This document shows, one piece after another, positions 15,576 to 26,428 of a DNA stretch of 37,146 nucleotides. The stretch is from an uncultured Olsenella sp. Lineage in GTDB: Bacteria; Actinomycetota; Coriobacteriia; Coriobacteriales; Atopobiaceae. The notes under the pieces were generated by a model. It searched no databases. It was not told where the DNA came from and saw only the letters and a list, made by a program, of their open reading frames with translations. The translations under genes were made by a program, and so were the position numbers. The stretch spans positions 1 through 37,146 of the forward strand of contig OMVS01000012.1 in assembly GCA_900314575.1 (NCBI GenBank), written 5' to 3'. Position 1 is the first letter of the stretch. The number at the start of each line of letters is the position of its first letter.

Positions 15576-16622
15576 ATGGACAGGAGAACGTTTCTGACGG
15601 CCGCCGCAGCTGCCCCCCTGGCGCTGGGCACCCTCGCGGGATGCACCTTCGAGAAGGTCGACCGCACGGGAGGCGGTGGGTCCGGCGCCGTGGCGGCGGG
15701 CTCCAGCAACAAGGTGACGGTCGACCCGTACAACGCCGAGAACCAGATCAGGATCGCCTACGTCGCGCACGACCTCTCCACCCCCAACAACCAGGCGTGG
15801 CTCGAGGGCATCCAGCGCGAGTGCTCGTCGTGGGACAACATCACCATCGACTCCTTCAACGGCGAGTCCTCGGCCGAGACACAGGTCACGCTGATGGCCG
15901 ACATCATCAACCAGCAGTACAACGCCGTCATCCTGCAGTGCTCCGACGGCGCGGCGCTCGCCTCGTCGGTCGCCCAGGCAGAGTCCGCGGGTATCCCCGT
16001 CATCACGCTCAACCTCGACTGCTCTTCCGACACTGTCCACAGCGCGCTCGTGATGGCCGTCGACTACGACGCCGGACGCCTCGCCGCCGAGAAGATGGCC
16101 GAGCAGATGGGCGAGAAGGGCGGCGTCGCCATCATCCAGGGCGTGCCTGGCCTGACCCGCACCGACAACCTCGAGCGCGGCTTCCGCGACACGATTGCCA
16201 ACTACCCCGGCATCACCATCGTCGGCGCCAACAGCGCGGCCTTCGAGAAGGAGAAGGCGAGGACGGTCATGGAGGCCTTCATGCAGCAGTACGACGGCAT
16301 GACCGGCGTCTTCTGCATCAACGATGCAATGGCCGAGGGTGCGGCGCTCGCCGCGGACAACGCGGGCAAGCGCGGCAAGTACATCATCTGGGGAGCCGAC
16401 GGCGAGTCCGACGCCCTCACGATGATCGAGAACGGGCAGATGAGCGGCACGATCTACACCAACAGCTGGGACGAGGGCTCCACCGCCGCGAAGATCGCAC
16501 TGCTCATGATCGGCTCCGAGTACAACTACACGGTGCTCACCAAGACCCCGCAGGTCGTCATGGAGCCGATCGTCGTCACCGCGGAGACCGTGGGGAGCAT
16601 CTCGCAGGAGGACCGCTGGTAG
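15576..16622 (+). CDS. Sugar-binding lipoprotein of a ribose-type ABC importer
   Basis: A 348-residue solute-binding protein of the periplasmic-binding-protein-like I (ribose/galactose, CUT2) type. The N-terminus has a Tat-like RRTFL motif, a hydrophobic stretch, and the lipobox LAGC with Cys23, so it should be exported folded and anchored as a lipoprotein. A Gly/Ser-rich linker follows. The mature part contains the family's ADIINQQYNAVILQ, AGIPVITLN and GAD-ES segments and the hinge pattern of two alternating domains. GAAGGGAA precedes ATG 15576. It is followed by permease, ATPase and second permease genes. The ligand is not readable from sequence; the downstream kinase and epimerases suggest a five- or six-carbon sugar or sugar acid. 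Confidence 0.88.
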   Translation: MDRRTFLTAAAAAPLALGTLAGCTFEKVDRTGGGGSGAVAAGSSNKVTVDPYNAENQIRIAYVAHDLSTPNNQAWLEGIQRECSSWDNITIDSFNGESSAETQVTLMADIINQQYNAVILQCSDGAALASSVAQAESAGIPVITLNLDCSSDTVHSALVMAVDYDAGRLAAEKMAEQMGEKGGVAIIQGVPGLTRTDNLERGFRDTIANYPGITIVGANSAAFEKEKARTVMEAFMQQYDGMTGVFCINDAMAEGAALAADNAGKRGKYIIWGADGESDALTMIENGQMSGTIYTNSWDEGSTAAKIALLMIGSEYNYTVLTKTPQVVMEPIVVTAETVGSISQEDRW

Positions 16623-16659
16623 GGCCTGGGCACACCGATCGACAAGAGAGGAGCAAGGG

Positions 16660-17693
16660 ATGAAACAAGCAACGCTCAGGCGCCTGATCTCCATAGGCAT
16701 GCTCTTGGTGCTGGTCGTGCTCTTCACGATCCTGAGTGGCATGTCCTTCCTTAACTCTACGAACCTCATCAACATCCTGCGCGACGCCTCGGTCGTCGCG
16801 ATCGTCGGCGTCGGCGTGACCTACGTGATCATCACGTCCGGCATCGACCTCTCGACGGGCGCCATCATGGCCGTGGTCGGCATGGTGATGGCTAACGTCT
16901 ACGCGTACACGCTCTGGCCCATCCCGGTGATGCTGCTCATCGGCGTCGCCGTGGGCCTCGTCTGCGGCCTCGTCAACGGCTTCATCGTCGGCAAGCTCCA
17001 CGTACCCGAGTTCATCGCGACCCTGGCGACGATGAGCATCTACCGCTCGTTCACCTACATCATCGCGGTCCGCGACGCCAACGGCGTCATCCAGAGCCAG
17101 CCGATGGTCGTCCGCGACTTCACGGTCTTCGGTGGGGCGATGTGGCTCGGCGGCGTCATCGGGCCCTTCTACATCGTGACCTCGGCCGCGCTCGTGTTCA
17201 TCATCGTCGGCCAGATCGTGCTCAAGCTCACGCACTTCGGCACCAACCTCTACTCCGTCGGTGCGAGCAAGAAGGCGGCGACCCTCTCGGGCATCAGCAT
17301 CTCCAAGACGCAGATCATCGCCTACGTGGTCGTAGGCTTCTGCGCGGCGATCGGCTCGATCTTCACCATCGCGCGCCTGCAGTCGGCGACGACCTCCATC
17401 GGCCTCGGCTTCGAGTTCGACCCCATCGCCGCGGCGGTCATAGGCGGCGTGTCGCTCGCGGGTGGCAGCGGCGACGTCATCGGCATGGCAATCGGCGCGA
17501 TCTTCATGGCGGCGCTCGACAACGGCGTCCTGAAGCTCGGAGTCAACACGGCGGTCCAGTACATCATCAAGGGCGCGGTCATCATCGCCGTCGTCATCTT
17601 CGACGCCGTCTACAAGAAGGTCATGGACAAGCGCGCGAAGGCGCGCGGCGCCGGGGCCGTCCCGGCGGTCGAGACGGAGAAAGGGGTGGCGGC

Positions 17694-17697
<4 letters not shown>
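16660..17697 (+). CDS. Ribose-type ABC transporter permease (first)
   Basis: A 345-residue integral membrane protein of the RbsC/CUT2 family with eight to ten hydrophobic helices. Family hallmarks include TSGIDLSTGAIMA in the first third, NGFIVGKLHVPEFIATL, a YSVGASKKAATLSGI cytosolic coupling segment, and GGVSLAGGSGDVIG near the C-terminus. It forms the channel with the second permease encoded at 19217. GAGAGGAGCAAGGG precedes ATG 16660, 37 bases after the binding-protein gene. Its stop codon overlaps the ATPase start (ATGA at 17694-17697), indicating translational coupling. Two different permeases flanking the ATPase imply a heterodimeric channel. Confidence 0.92.
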
Positions 17698-19216
<1,519 letters not shown>

Positions 19217-19220
<4 letters not shown>

Positions 19221-20230
19221 GGGGGAAGTTCAGTTTCAACACCTACAGCAAGCCCATCATTCTCATAGCGTTCATCGTCGTCCTGTGGCTCCTCGCGGGC
19301 AGCAACTTCATGAACGTCTCCAACATCGGGTCGGTCCTGAACTCGGTGTCCGTCATCGGCATCATGGTCTGCGGCACGATCTTCGTCTTCCTGATCGGCG
19401 GCATCGACCTCTCGATCGGCGCGTTGCTCGGCCTCACCGGCGTCGTCTGCGTCGAGGTCATCAACGCCCTGGGGGCGACGCCGGGCTCCGTCTTTGTCGG
19501 CATCCTCGCCGCGGTGGCGGTCGGCGCGCTCGCAGGCCTCTTCCACGGCTTCATCGTCACGACCTTCAATATCCCGGCGTTCCTCGTCACGTTTGCGACC
19601 CAGACCGCGTTCACGGGCATGTCCATGGTGATCACGGGCAACAAGATCGTCAGCTGCACGCAGCCGCCCCTGTTCACCGGCATCGCCGCGACCAAGATCC
19701 TCATGCTGCCGCTGCCCATCTACTTCATGCTCCTGATGGCGCTCATCAGCTGGTTCGTCCTGCGCAGGACCGTCTTCGGACGCCAGATCTACGCCGTGGG
19801 TGGCAACCCCACCGCGGCCGAGATCTCGGGCATCAACGTCAAGGGCCGCTCCATCGCCTGCTACGTGCTGTCCGGCGTGGCGGCCGCCATCGGTGGCGTC
19901 GTCCTCGCGTCCATGAACCAGCAGGGCATGGCCTCACAGGGTGCGGACTACGTGAACTCGGTGATCACCGCCGGCGTCATCGGCGGCGTGAGCCTGCTCG
20001 GCGGCGAGGGCACCGTGCCCGGCGCCATGTACGGCACCGTGCTCATGGGCCTGCTCACCAACGGCCTCAACCTGATGGGCGTAGACTCGACGCAGGCGGG
20101 CCTCGTGACTGGCGTCGTGACGATCGCCGCCGTGGCGCTCGACGCGGCCCAGCACCTCGACCAGTCCAAGAGGAAGGCTGGCGGGCTCTTTGCGGGGCTC
20201 ACGAAGAGAAAGGACGTGGCTGCATCATGA
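19217..20230 (+). CDS. Ribose-type ABC transporter permease (second)
   Basis: A 337-residue membrane protein of the RbsC family, paralogous to the permease at 16660. It has the GGIDLSIGALLGL segment, HGFIVTTFNIPAFLVT, the YAVGGNPTAAEISGINV coupling loop and GGVSLLGGEGTVPGA. It should pair with the first permease. Its start overlaps the ATPase stop, and its stop overlaps the start of the amidohydrolase gene (ATGA 20227-20230). The chain of three four-base overlaps from 17694 to 20230 ties the amidohydrolase to the transporter at the translational level. Confidence 0.92.
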
Positions 20231-21135
20231 AGAAGATAGACGCGCACGTGCACCTCGCGAAGGTCGTCGCGGGCTACTGCCGACGTGGCGAGAGCCGTGC
20301 CATCGGGGGCGGCAAGGCCCAGTGGGGCAACGGCGAGGTGTTCCAGCTCATCCCGCCCGAGATCGGGGGCGAGAACTTCCTGGCCGAGCAGCTGCTCGAG
20401 ATCATGGACGCCAACGAGGTCGAGCGTGCCGTGCTGATGCAGGGCAGCCTCTACGGCTTCCAGAACCAGTACCACAAGCAGCTGCTGAAGGAGATGCCCG
20501 ACCGCTTCTGCCCCTCGTGCACGGTCGACCCGTTCCAGACCGACCACATGGAGACCCTGAGGCACTACCTCGAGGACGACGGGTTCCGCCTGGTCAAGTT
20601 CGAGATCTCGAGCGGCGGCGGCCTGATGGGCACGCACGACCCGATAGACATCTCCGGCGACCGCATGATGGAGATCTTCAAGCTCATCGAGAAGAACCAC
20701 GGCAACGTGGCGCTCGACGTGGGCGACATCACGATGGAGAGCCACCAGCCCTACGCGATCATGCGCGTGGCCGACCGCTGCCCCGACCTCAAGATCACGG
20801 TGTGCCACCTGCTCGCCCCGGCGCGTGACAAGCACAAGGAGTGGGCTCTCTCCCTCGAGCTGCTCTCCAAGCCCAACGTCTGGTTCGACATCGCCGCCAT
20901 CCCCAAGATCATGGCACCGGACACCTACCCCTACCACGAGGCGGCGGCCTACCTCAAGGAGGCCAAGGGCATCATCGGCGCCGACCGCATGATGTGGGGC
21001 ACCGACGCCCCCTTCGCGGCGACGCAGGACACCTACGAGCACCTGACCGACTACCTGCTGAAGGTCGACGCCTTCACCCCGGAGGAGCTCGAGGACGTGT
21101 ACTACAACAACGCGCGGAAGGTCTACTTCGACTAA
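20227..21135 (+). CDS. Amidohydrolase-2 family protein, possible sugar lactonase
   Basis: A 302-residue TIM-barrel metal-dependent hydrolase of the amidohydrolase-2 family. The metal-binding HxH is at His7 and His9 (DAHVH), a later histidine lies in TVCHLLAP, and the catalytic aspartate is Asp260 in WGTDAPF. Other members open sugar lactones (L-rhamnono-, L-fucono-, pyrone-dicarboxylate lactonases) or decarboxylate aromatic acids. The coding overlap with the permease gene and the following hydroxyacid dehydrogenase and kinase argue for action on the imported compound. A lactonase, or even a decarboxylase filling the missing UlaD step, are both conceivable; the sequence does not decide. Cytosolic, no signal peptide. 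Confidence 0.78.
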   Translation: MKKIDAHVHLAKVVAGYCRRGESRAIGGGKAQWGNGEVFQLIPPEIGGENFLAEQLLEIMDANEVERAVLMQGSLYGFQNQYHKQLLKEMPDRFCPSCTVDPFQTDHMETLRHYLEDDGFRLVKFEISSGGGLMGTHDPIDISGDRMMEIFKLIEKNHGNVALDVGDITMESHQPYAIMRVADRCPDLKITVCHLLAPARDKHKEWALSLELLSKPNVWFDIAAIPKIMAPDTYPYHEAAAYLKEAKGIIGADRMMWGTDAPFAATQDTYEHLTDYLLKVDAFTPEELEDVYYNNARKVYFD

Positions 21136-21145
21136 CGGCGCGCCT

Positions 21146-21173
21146 GCCGGGCCCGGCGCAGGCCGGGCCCGGC
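21146..21173 (+). other. Intercistronic GC hairpin after the amidohydrolase gene
   Basis: The self-complementary 12-mer at 21146-21157 is repeated exactly at 21162-21173, giving a 12-bp stem with a 4-base loop and no T tract, in the 102-base gap before the dehydrogenase gene. It may attenuate or protect mRNA at this point of the operon. Confidence 0.6.
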
Positions 21174-21237
21174 CCAACCCCGCAGCAAGGATGAGGTCCC
21201 TCGCGCCCGCTTGGGCCGGGGCCGGAAAGGAACGGCC

Positions 21238-22230
21238 ATGAAGCGTGTCGTGAGTCTGTACGCGACCCACTCGGAGCTATACGACCAGCTCAACGAGAGG
21301 GCGGCCGCCTATGCCGCCGAGCGCGGCATCGCCTACGAGTGGCTGCCGCAGGAGAACTGGACGGTCGAGTCCGCGGTCGCCGCCCTCGAGGGCGCCGATG
21401 CGGGCATCATCGACGTCGAGACCTACGACAGCCGCGTCTTCGACCGCATCAAGGACCGCTGCAAGCTCCTCGTGCGCTACGGGGTGGGCTTCGATGCCGT
21501 GAACCTCGCCGACGCGACGGCTGCGGGCATCACGGTCGCCAGGACCGCCGGCGCCAACGCAGAGAGCGTCGCGGAGATGTCCCTCACCATGATGCTGGCC
21601 GCGAAGCGCCAGCTGCCGCACAACCGCAAGGTGATCGAGTCGGGCGTGTGGGAGCGCAGCATCGGCGGCGAGCTCTTCGGCAAGAAGGTCGGCATCCTCG
21701 GCTTCGGCGCGATCGGCAAGAGGCTCGCCAAGCTCCTCTCGGGCTTCGAGGCCGACGTCTACGTCTATGACCCCTTCCTGCCGGACGGGGTCGCCGAGTC
21801 GTTCGGCGCCCACAAGGAGGAGCTCGACCGGATCTTCTCCGAGTGCGACGCCATCTCCGTCAACTCGCCCTACACCCCCGAGACCCACCACCTCGTCGAC
21901 GCGCGCCGCATAGCCCTCATGAAGCCGGACGCGGTGGTCGTGTGCACCTCGCGCGGCAACATCGTGGACGAGGACGCGCTGGCGGACGCCCTGCGCGCCC
22001 ACCGCATCCTCGGCGCCGGCCTCGACGTCTTCGCGCAGGAGCCCCTCCCGCTCGACTCGCCGCTCATCGGCCTCGACAACGTCATCCTCACGCCCCACGA
22101 GTCCGCTCAGACCACCGACGCCCTCTGGAACATCTACGCGCGGGCCATCGAGATCTGCTCCGACTTCTTCGCTGGGAAGGAGCTCGCGAGGGCGGACTTC
22201 CTGAACCCCGACGTGAACAAGACTGCGTGA
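21238..22230 (+). CDS. NAD-dependent D-2-hydroxyacid dehydrogenase
   Basis: A 330-residue cytosolic dehydrogenase of the SerA/PdxB/GhrB superfamily. The Rossmann motif GFGAIGKRLAK sits mid-protein, with an acidic residue in VYVYDPF for NAD preference. The catalytic triad is visible as Arg239 (TSRGN), Glu268 (AQEPLP) and His287 (TPHES). The family interconverts 2-keto and 2-hydroxy acids. Here the likely substrate is a sugar acid from the imported compound; by analogy, E. coli YiaE/GhrB acts on keto-gluconates. ATG 21238 follows GGAAAGGAA. It is separated by only 13 bases from the kinase gene, so the two are cotranslated or coupled. It is not a clear SerA because it lacks a C-terminal ACT domain. 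Confidence 0.88.
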   Translation: MKRVVSLYATHSELYDQLNERAAAYAAERGIAYEWLPQENWTVESAVAALEGADAGIIDVETYDSRVFDRIKDRCKLLVRYGVGFDAVNLADATAAGITVARTAGANAESVAEMSLTMMLAAKRQLPHNRKVIESGVWERSIGGELFGKKVGILGFGAIGKRLAKLLSGFEADVYVYDPFLPDGVAESFGAHKEELDRIFSECDAISVNSPYTPETHHLVDARRIALMKPDAVVVCTSRGNIVDEDALADALRAHRILGAGLDVFAQEPLPLDSPLIGLDNVILTPHESAQTTDALWNIYARAIEICSDFFAGKELARADFLNPDVNKTA

Positions 22231-22243
22231 GGGGAGAGGTGCC

Positions 22244-23770
22244 ATGAGGTACTTCGTCGGCCTGGACAACGGCGGCACGGCGACCAAGGCCTCTGTCTTC
22301 GACGAGCACGGCGTCGAGGCGGGAAGCTGCGGCGTGTCGACCAGGGCGCTCACCCCGTCGCCCGGCCTCGTCGAGCGCGACATGGAGGAGATGTGGCAGG
22401 CCAACTGCGCCGTCGTCAAGGGCGCCCTGGAGCGTAGCGGCGTCCGCGCCCAGGACGTTGCGGGCATCGGCGTCTCCGGGCACGGCAAGGGCCTCTATCT
22501 CTGGGGCAAGGATGACGCACCGGTCCGCAACGGCATCATATCGACCGACGACCGGGCGTGGAGGTACGTCCAGCGCTGGAGGGAGGAGGGCGTCGAGCGC
22601 GAGGTGGGAGAGCGGACGCTGCAGCACGTGATGGCCTGCCAGCCTGGGCCGCTCCTCGCCTGGATCAAGGACCGGGAGCCGGAGAATTACGCGAACATCC
22701 GCTGGGTCTTCGAGTGCAAGGACTACGTCCGCTTCCGCCTCACTGGCAAGGCCGGCGCGGAGCTGTCGGACTACTCCGGATCGGGCCTCATGGACCTGCG
22801 GACCAAGCGGTTCGATCCCGCCATCCTGGACCTCTACGGCATCCCGGAGGTGTCCGATGCGCTCCCTCCGCTCTGCCGCGCGACCGAGGTGTGCGGGGTC
22901 GTGACCGAGGAGGCGGCCGGGCTCACGGGGCTGCTTCCCGGCACCCCCGTCACCGGCGGCATGTTCGACATCGACGCCTGCGCCATCGGCTCGGGCGTCG
23001 TCGTGCCGGACCTCGTCTGCATGATCGCGGGGACCTGGTCCATCAACGAGTTCATCAGGCGGGAGCCGGTGCTGGGCGGCAAGGTGCGGATGAACTCGCT
23101 CTTCTCGCTCCCTGGCTACTACCTGGTCGAGGAGAGCTCGCCCACGTCGGCGGGCAACCTCTCGTGGTTCGTGAGGCAGTTCCCCGAGCTCGACAAGAGG
23201 TGCGAGGAAGAGGGTAAAAGCGTCTACGACCTGCTCGACGAGTGGGTCGAGGAGGTGCCCCCGACGGAGTTCGTCCCCGTGTTCCTGCCGTTCCTCATGG
23301 GCTCCAACGTGCATCCCAACGCGCGGGGCAGCTTCGTCGGGATGAGCCTCAGCCACACGCGCAAGCACCTCGCGCGCAGCGTCTTCGAAGGGATCACCTT
23401 CTGCCACCGGACGCACCTCGAGCGACTGCTGCAGGCGGCCGACGAGCCGCCCCGGGCCATACGGCTCGCCGGCGGCGCCGCGCGCGCCGCGGTGTGGGCG
23501 CAGATGTTCGCTGACGTCTGCGGGCTTCCGGTCGAGACGGTGGCGGCGTCGGAGACCGGGGCGCTGGGCGTCGCCATCGCGACCGCCGTGGCCGTCGGGG
23601 CCTACGACACCGTCGAGGATGCCGTGGCCGCCATGGTCTCCGTGTCGGGGCGCTTCGAGCCTCGCTATGACCTGAGGCGGATTTATGACAGGAAGTATGA
23701 TTTGTATTGCAAGACCGTCGATGCCCTCGACGGCGTGTGGGATGATATGCAGAAGTTAGTCGACGCTTAA
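22244..23770 (+). CDS. lyxK: FGGY-family carbohydrate kinase, L-xylulokinase-like
   Basis: A 508-residue kinase of the FGGY family with the opening [12 protein letters not shown] phosphate-binding motif, the [14 protein letters not shown] segment, a [10 protein letters not shown] stretch, an AGTWSINEF motif, [12 protein letters not shown], and [16 protein letters not shown] in the second domain. These are the positions where E. coli L-xylulokinase (LyxK) has closely similar sequence, which sets it apart from xylulokinase, glycerol kinase and ribulokinase. The expected reaction is L-xylulose + ATP to L-xylulose-5-P; E. coli LyxK has also been linked to 3-keto-L-gulonate phosphorylation. Its product feeds the UlaE and UlaF genes directly downstream. 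GAGGGGAGAGG precedes ATG 22244. Confidence 0.82.
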   Translation: MRYFVGLDNGGTATKASVFDEHGVEAGSCGVSTRALTPSPGLVERDMEEMWQANCAVVKGALERSGVRAQDVAGIGVSGHGKGLYLWGKDDAPVRNGIISTDDRAWRYVQRWREEGVEREVGERTLQHVMACQPGPLLAWIKDREPENYANIRWVFECKDYVRFRLTGKAGAELSDYSGSGLMDLRTKRFDPAILDLYGIPEVSDALPPLCRATEVCGVVTEEAAGLTGLLPGTPVTGGMFDIDACAIGSGVVVPDLVCMIAGTWSINEFIRREPVLGGKVRMNSLFSLPGYYLVEESSPTSAGNLSWFVRQFPELDKRCEEEGKSVYDLLDEWVEEVPPTEFVPVFLPFLMGSNVHPNARGSFVGMSLSHTRKHLARSVFEGITFCHRTHLERLLQAADEPPRAIRLAGGAARAAVWAQMFADVCGLPVETVAASETGALGVAIATAVAVGAYDTVEDAVAAMVSVSGRFEPRYDLRRIYDRKYDLYCKTVDALDGVWDDMQKLVDA

Positions 23771-23822
23771 CGCGTGCTCGGCAAGCGGTCGACGCCAACA
23801 GCCAGACGGAGGGAGTCTCTCA

Positions 23823-24536
23823 ATGATGCTCAAGGAGCTTCGTGAAAAGGTGTACGAGGCCAACATGGACCTGCCCAAGCACGGGCTGGTCGTCTTCACC
23901 TGGGGCAACGCCTCGGAGATCGACCGCGACAAGGGCCTGTTCGTGATCAAGCCCTCCGGCGTGGACTACGACGAGCTCAGCCCCGAGAACATGGTCGTGT
24001 GCGACCTCGACGGCAAGGTCGTCGAGGGCGACCTCAACCCGTCCAGCGACACCGCGACCCACGCCTACCTCTACAGGAGCTGGGAGAAGGTCGGCGGCAT
24101 CGTCCACACTCACTCCAGCGCGGCGGTGAGCTGGGCGCAGGCCGGCCGTGACATCCCGTGCTACGGCACGACGCAGGCGGACTACTTCTACGGCGCCGTC
24201 CCCTGCATGCGCGGCCTGACCGAGGAGGAGATCGAGGAGGCCTACGAGCTCAACACCGGCAAGGTCATCGTTGAGGGCTTCGAGGGCAAGGACCCCGTCG
24301 CCCTGCCCGGCTGCCTCGTGCGCAACCACGGTCCGTTCTCCTGGGGCAAGGACGCCGCCGCGGCCGTCTACCACGCCGTCGTGATGGAGCAGGTCGCCAC
24401 CATGGCGCTGCACACCGAGCAGATCTGCGCCACCGCCGGCAAGCCGATCGAGGAGGCCCTGGCCCCGCAGTACCTCCTCGACAAGCACTACATGCGCAAG
24501 CACGGCCCCAACGCCTACTACGGACAGAAGAAGTAG
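23823..24536 (+). CDS. ulaF: L-ribulose-5-phosphate 4-epimerase (UlaF/AraD type)
   Basis: A 237-residue class II aldolase-fold enzyme converting L-ribulose-5-P to D-xylulose-5-P. The N-terminal TWGNAS, KPSG and SSDTATH motifs, the zinc ligands His95 and His97 (HTHS) with a third histidine in RNHGPF near residue 170, and the C-terminal [16 protein letters not shown] tail are all as in AraD/UlaF/SgbE (about 230 residues). Two ATGs are adjacent (23823 and 23826); both suit the GGAGGGAG site at 23808-23815. The gene lies between lyxK and ulaE, which favours the UlaF/SgbE role over arabinose catabolism; no araA or araB is present. Confidence 0.9.
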   Translation: MMLKELREKVYEANMDLPKHGLVVFTWGNASEIDRDKGLFVIKPSGVDYDELSPENMVVCDLDGKVVEGDLNPSSDTATHAYLYRSWEKVGGIVHTHSSAAVSWAQAGRDIPCYGTTQADYFYGAVPCMRGLTEEEIEEAYELNTGKVIVEGFEGKDPVALPGCLVRNHGPFSWGKDAAAAVYHAVVMEQVATMALHTEQICATAGKPIEEALAPQYLLDKHYMRKHGPNAYYGQKK

Positions 24537-24570
24537 CCAGGGACCACATCGAACACCACGTTGGCAGGGA

Positions 24571-24606
24571 GGGGCGCCGGACGGTCGAGCGAGCGTCCGG
24601 CGCCCC
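24571..24606 (+). other. Intercistronic GC hairpin between ulaF and ulaE
   Basis: A perfect 13-bp stem (24571-24583 with 24594-24606) closes a 10-base loop, followed by one C and only three T. It may terminate a fraction of transcripts; the ulaE ribosome site follows at once. Confidence 0.6.
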
Positions 24607-24629
24607 CTTTGCAAGGAGGGAGCCAAGAC

Positions 24630-25490
24630 ATGAGCAAGTCCTACAAGCTCGGACTGTACGAGAAGGCCACCCCGCAGGAGCTCGGCTGGGAGGAGCGCCT
24701 CCAGGTGGCGGCCGAGTGCGGCTTCGACTACATGGAAATCTCCGTCGACGAGTCCGACGCCCGCCAGGCGCGTCTCGACTGGACGCCGGCCGAGCGCCAG
24801 GAGGTCATCCAGGCGATGCGCAACACGGGGGTGCCCCTGGGCTCCATGTGCCTCTCCGGCCACCGCAAGTGGCCCTTCGGCGCGAAGGACCCCGCCAAGC
24901 GCGCGAGGAGCCTCGAGATGATGGACAAGGCCCTCGACCTCGCCTGCGACCTCGGGCTGCACGTGATCCAGCTCGCCGGCTACGACGCCTACTACGACGA
25001 GGACAAGTGGGACGGCTCCGAGGCGTGCTTCGCCGAGAACCTCGCCCGTGCGACCGAGATGGCCGCCGAGGCGGGCGTCGTGATGGGCTTCGAGACCATG
25101 GAGACCCCCTTCATGGACACCGTCGCCAAGGCCATGCACTACGTCGACCTCATCAACAGCCCCTTCCTCGGCGTCTACCCCGACGTGGGCAACCTCACCA
25201 ACGCCTCGCTGCTCTACGGCGTGTCCGTCGCGGACGACGTCGCCACGGGCGCGGGCCACATCTTCGCCGCGCACCTCAAGGCGACGCGCGCCGGCCAGTA
25301 CCGCGACATGCTCTTCGGCGAGGGGACGACCGACTACGAGGGCGGCCTGAGCCAGCTCGTCCCGCAGGGCGTGCGCCGTTACGTCTGCGAGATGTGGTAC
25401 CTCGGCTCGCCCAGCTGGAAGGAGGACGTCGCCCACGCCTCCGAGTTCGCCCGCGCCAAGGTCGACGCGGCGATGGCGGCTCTCGCGTAG
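24630..25490 (+). CDS. ulaE: L-xylulose-5-phosphate 3-epimerase (UlaE type)
   Basis: A 286-residue xylose-isomerase-like TIM barrel converting L-xylulose-5-P to L-ribulose-5-P. It aligns along its whole length with E. coli UlaE (284 residues): LGLYEKATP, MEISVDESDARQARLDW, SMCLSGHRKWPFG, VIQLAGYDAYY, YPDVGNL, HLKATR and CEMWYLG. The metal-binding Glu, Asp, His and Glu of the barrel are all present. It is cytosolic. ATG 24630 has a strong AAGGAGGG site. It follows ulaF, and the two epimerases together turn L-xylulose-5-P into D-xylulose-5-P. The order kinase, 4-epimerase, 3-epimerase is compatible with either the ascorbate or the L-xylulose branch. Confidence 0.93.
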   Translation: MSKSYKLGLYEKATPQELGWEERLQVAAECGFDYMEISVDESDARQARLDWTPAERQEVIQAMRNTGVPLGSMCLSGHRKWPFGAKDPAKRARSLEMMDKALDLACDLGLHVIQLAGYDAYYDEDKWDGSEACFAENLARATEMAAEAGVVMGFETMETPFMDTVAKAMHYVDLINSPFLGVYPDVGNLTNASLLYGVSVADDVATGAGHIFAAHLKATRAGQYRDMLFGEGTTDYEGGLSQLVPQGVRRYVCEMWYLGSPSWKEDVAHASEFARAKVDAAMAALA

Positions 25491-25506
25491 CGGCGGCCTT
25501 GCGCCA

Positions 25507-25523
25507 GGTTCAGAATCTGAACC
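25507..25523. promoter_or_regulatory. 17-base palindrome upstream of transaldolase, GTTCA-type operator
   Basis: GGTTCAGAATCTGAACC has 8-bp perfect arms around one base, 17 bases after the ulaE stop. Its GTTCA/TGAAC half-sites (25508-25512 and 25518-25522) match those upstream of the ascorbate PTS operon (8091-8103 and around). This suggests the transaldolase-transketolase genes have their own promoter under the same regulator. Confidence 0.6.
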
Positions 25524-25614
25524 CACGTCGGGCGATAAGACGGCGGGCGGGGGAGCCCGCATGCCGTACATTAGGTAGGACAGGAACCTCTGGAAGCACG
25601 GAAAGGACAAGGGA

Positions 25615-26301
25615 ATGAAGTTCTTCATCGACACCGCCGACCTGGACGAGATCCGCGAGGCCCAGAGCTGGGGCATCCTCTCTGGCGTCACCACCAACCC
25701 CTCCCTGTACGCCAAGACCGGCGGCAAGCTCGCCGACTTCGAGGACCACATGGTCAAGATCTGCGAGATCTGCGACGGTCTGCCCGTCTCCGCCGAGTCC
25801 ACGGCCGAGACCACCGAGGCCATGATCGAGGAGGCCGAGCACCTCGCCTCCCTCGCGCCCAACATCGTGGTCAAGCTCCCGGTCTGCGAGGCCTCCCTGC
25901 CGGCGACCCACCACCTCGCCAAGGAGGGCATCCGCGTCAACATGACGCTGGTCTTCTCCGCCCCGCAGGCCCTTCTCGCCGCCCGCGCTGGCGCGCGCTA
26001 CATCTCGCCGTTCGTCGGTCGCTTCGACGACATCGCTGAGGACGGCCTGGAGCAGCTCAACACCGTCGTGACCGCCGTCAAGAACTACAGCTACGGCTAC
26101 TGGGACGAGGAGGGCGGCCCGGAGATCATCACCGCCTCCGTCCGCACCCCTAACCACGTGACCCAGGCCGCGCTCATGGGCGCCGACATCGCCACCGTGC
26201 CGTTCGGCGCGCTCAAGAAGTGCGTCCATCACCCGCTGACCGACCAGGGCCTCGAGAGGTTCGCGGCCGACTGGGCGAAGGTCACCGGCGAGGCCAAGTA
26301 G
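25615..26301 (+). CDS. Transaldolase, small TalC/FSA-type
   Basis: A 228-residue class I aldolase of the small transaldolase family. FIDTADLDEI at the N-terminus, GVTTNPSL, the Schiff-base lysine Lys87 in IVVKLPV, NMTLVFSAPQALLAARAGA, and a YISPFVGR loop are characteristic. It exchanges dihydroxyacetone units between sugar phosphates; some relatives are fructose-6-P aldolases instead, and the two are hard to separate by eye. ATG 25615 follows AAAGGACAAGGG. It is placed directly upstream of both transketolase subunits and rpe, so transaldolase in the non-oxidative pentose phosphate pathway is the more likely role. Confidence 0.88.
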   Translation: MKFFIDTADLDEIREAQSWGILSGVTTNPSLYAKTGGKLADFEDHMVKICEICDGLPVSAESTAETTEAMIEEAEHLASLAPNIVVKLPVCEASLPATHHLAKEGIRVNMTLVFSAPQALLAARAGARYISPFVGRFDDIAEDGLEQLNTVVTAVKNYSYGYWDEEGGPEIITASVRTPNHVTQAALMGADIATVPFGALKKCVHHPLTDQGLERFAADWAKVTGEAK

Positions 26302-26428
26302 GGCCAGGGCACCACGCGCGAGGGCACCGCAAGCGGCCGAGGGTCGCCGGCGGTGCTCTCGACTTACCATCGAGGACAAGAGAGACGGCCCCGGGGGCAG
26401 CCCCGGCGGCAGAACGAAGGGAGCAAAG

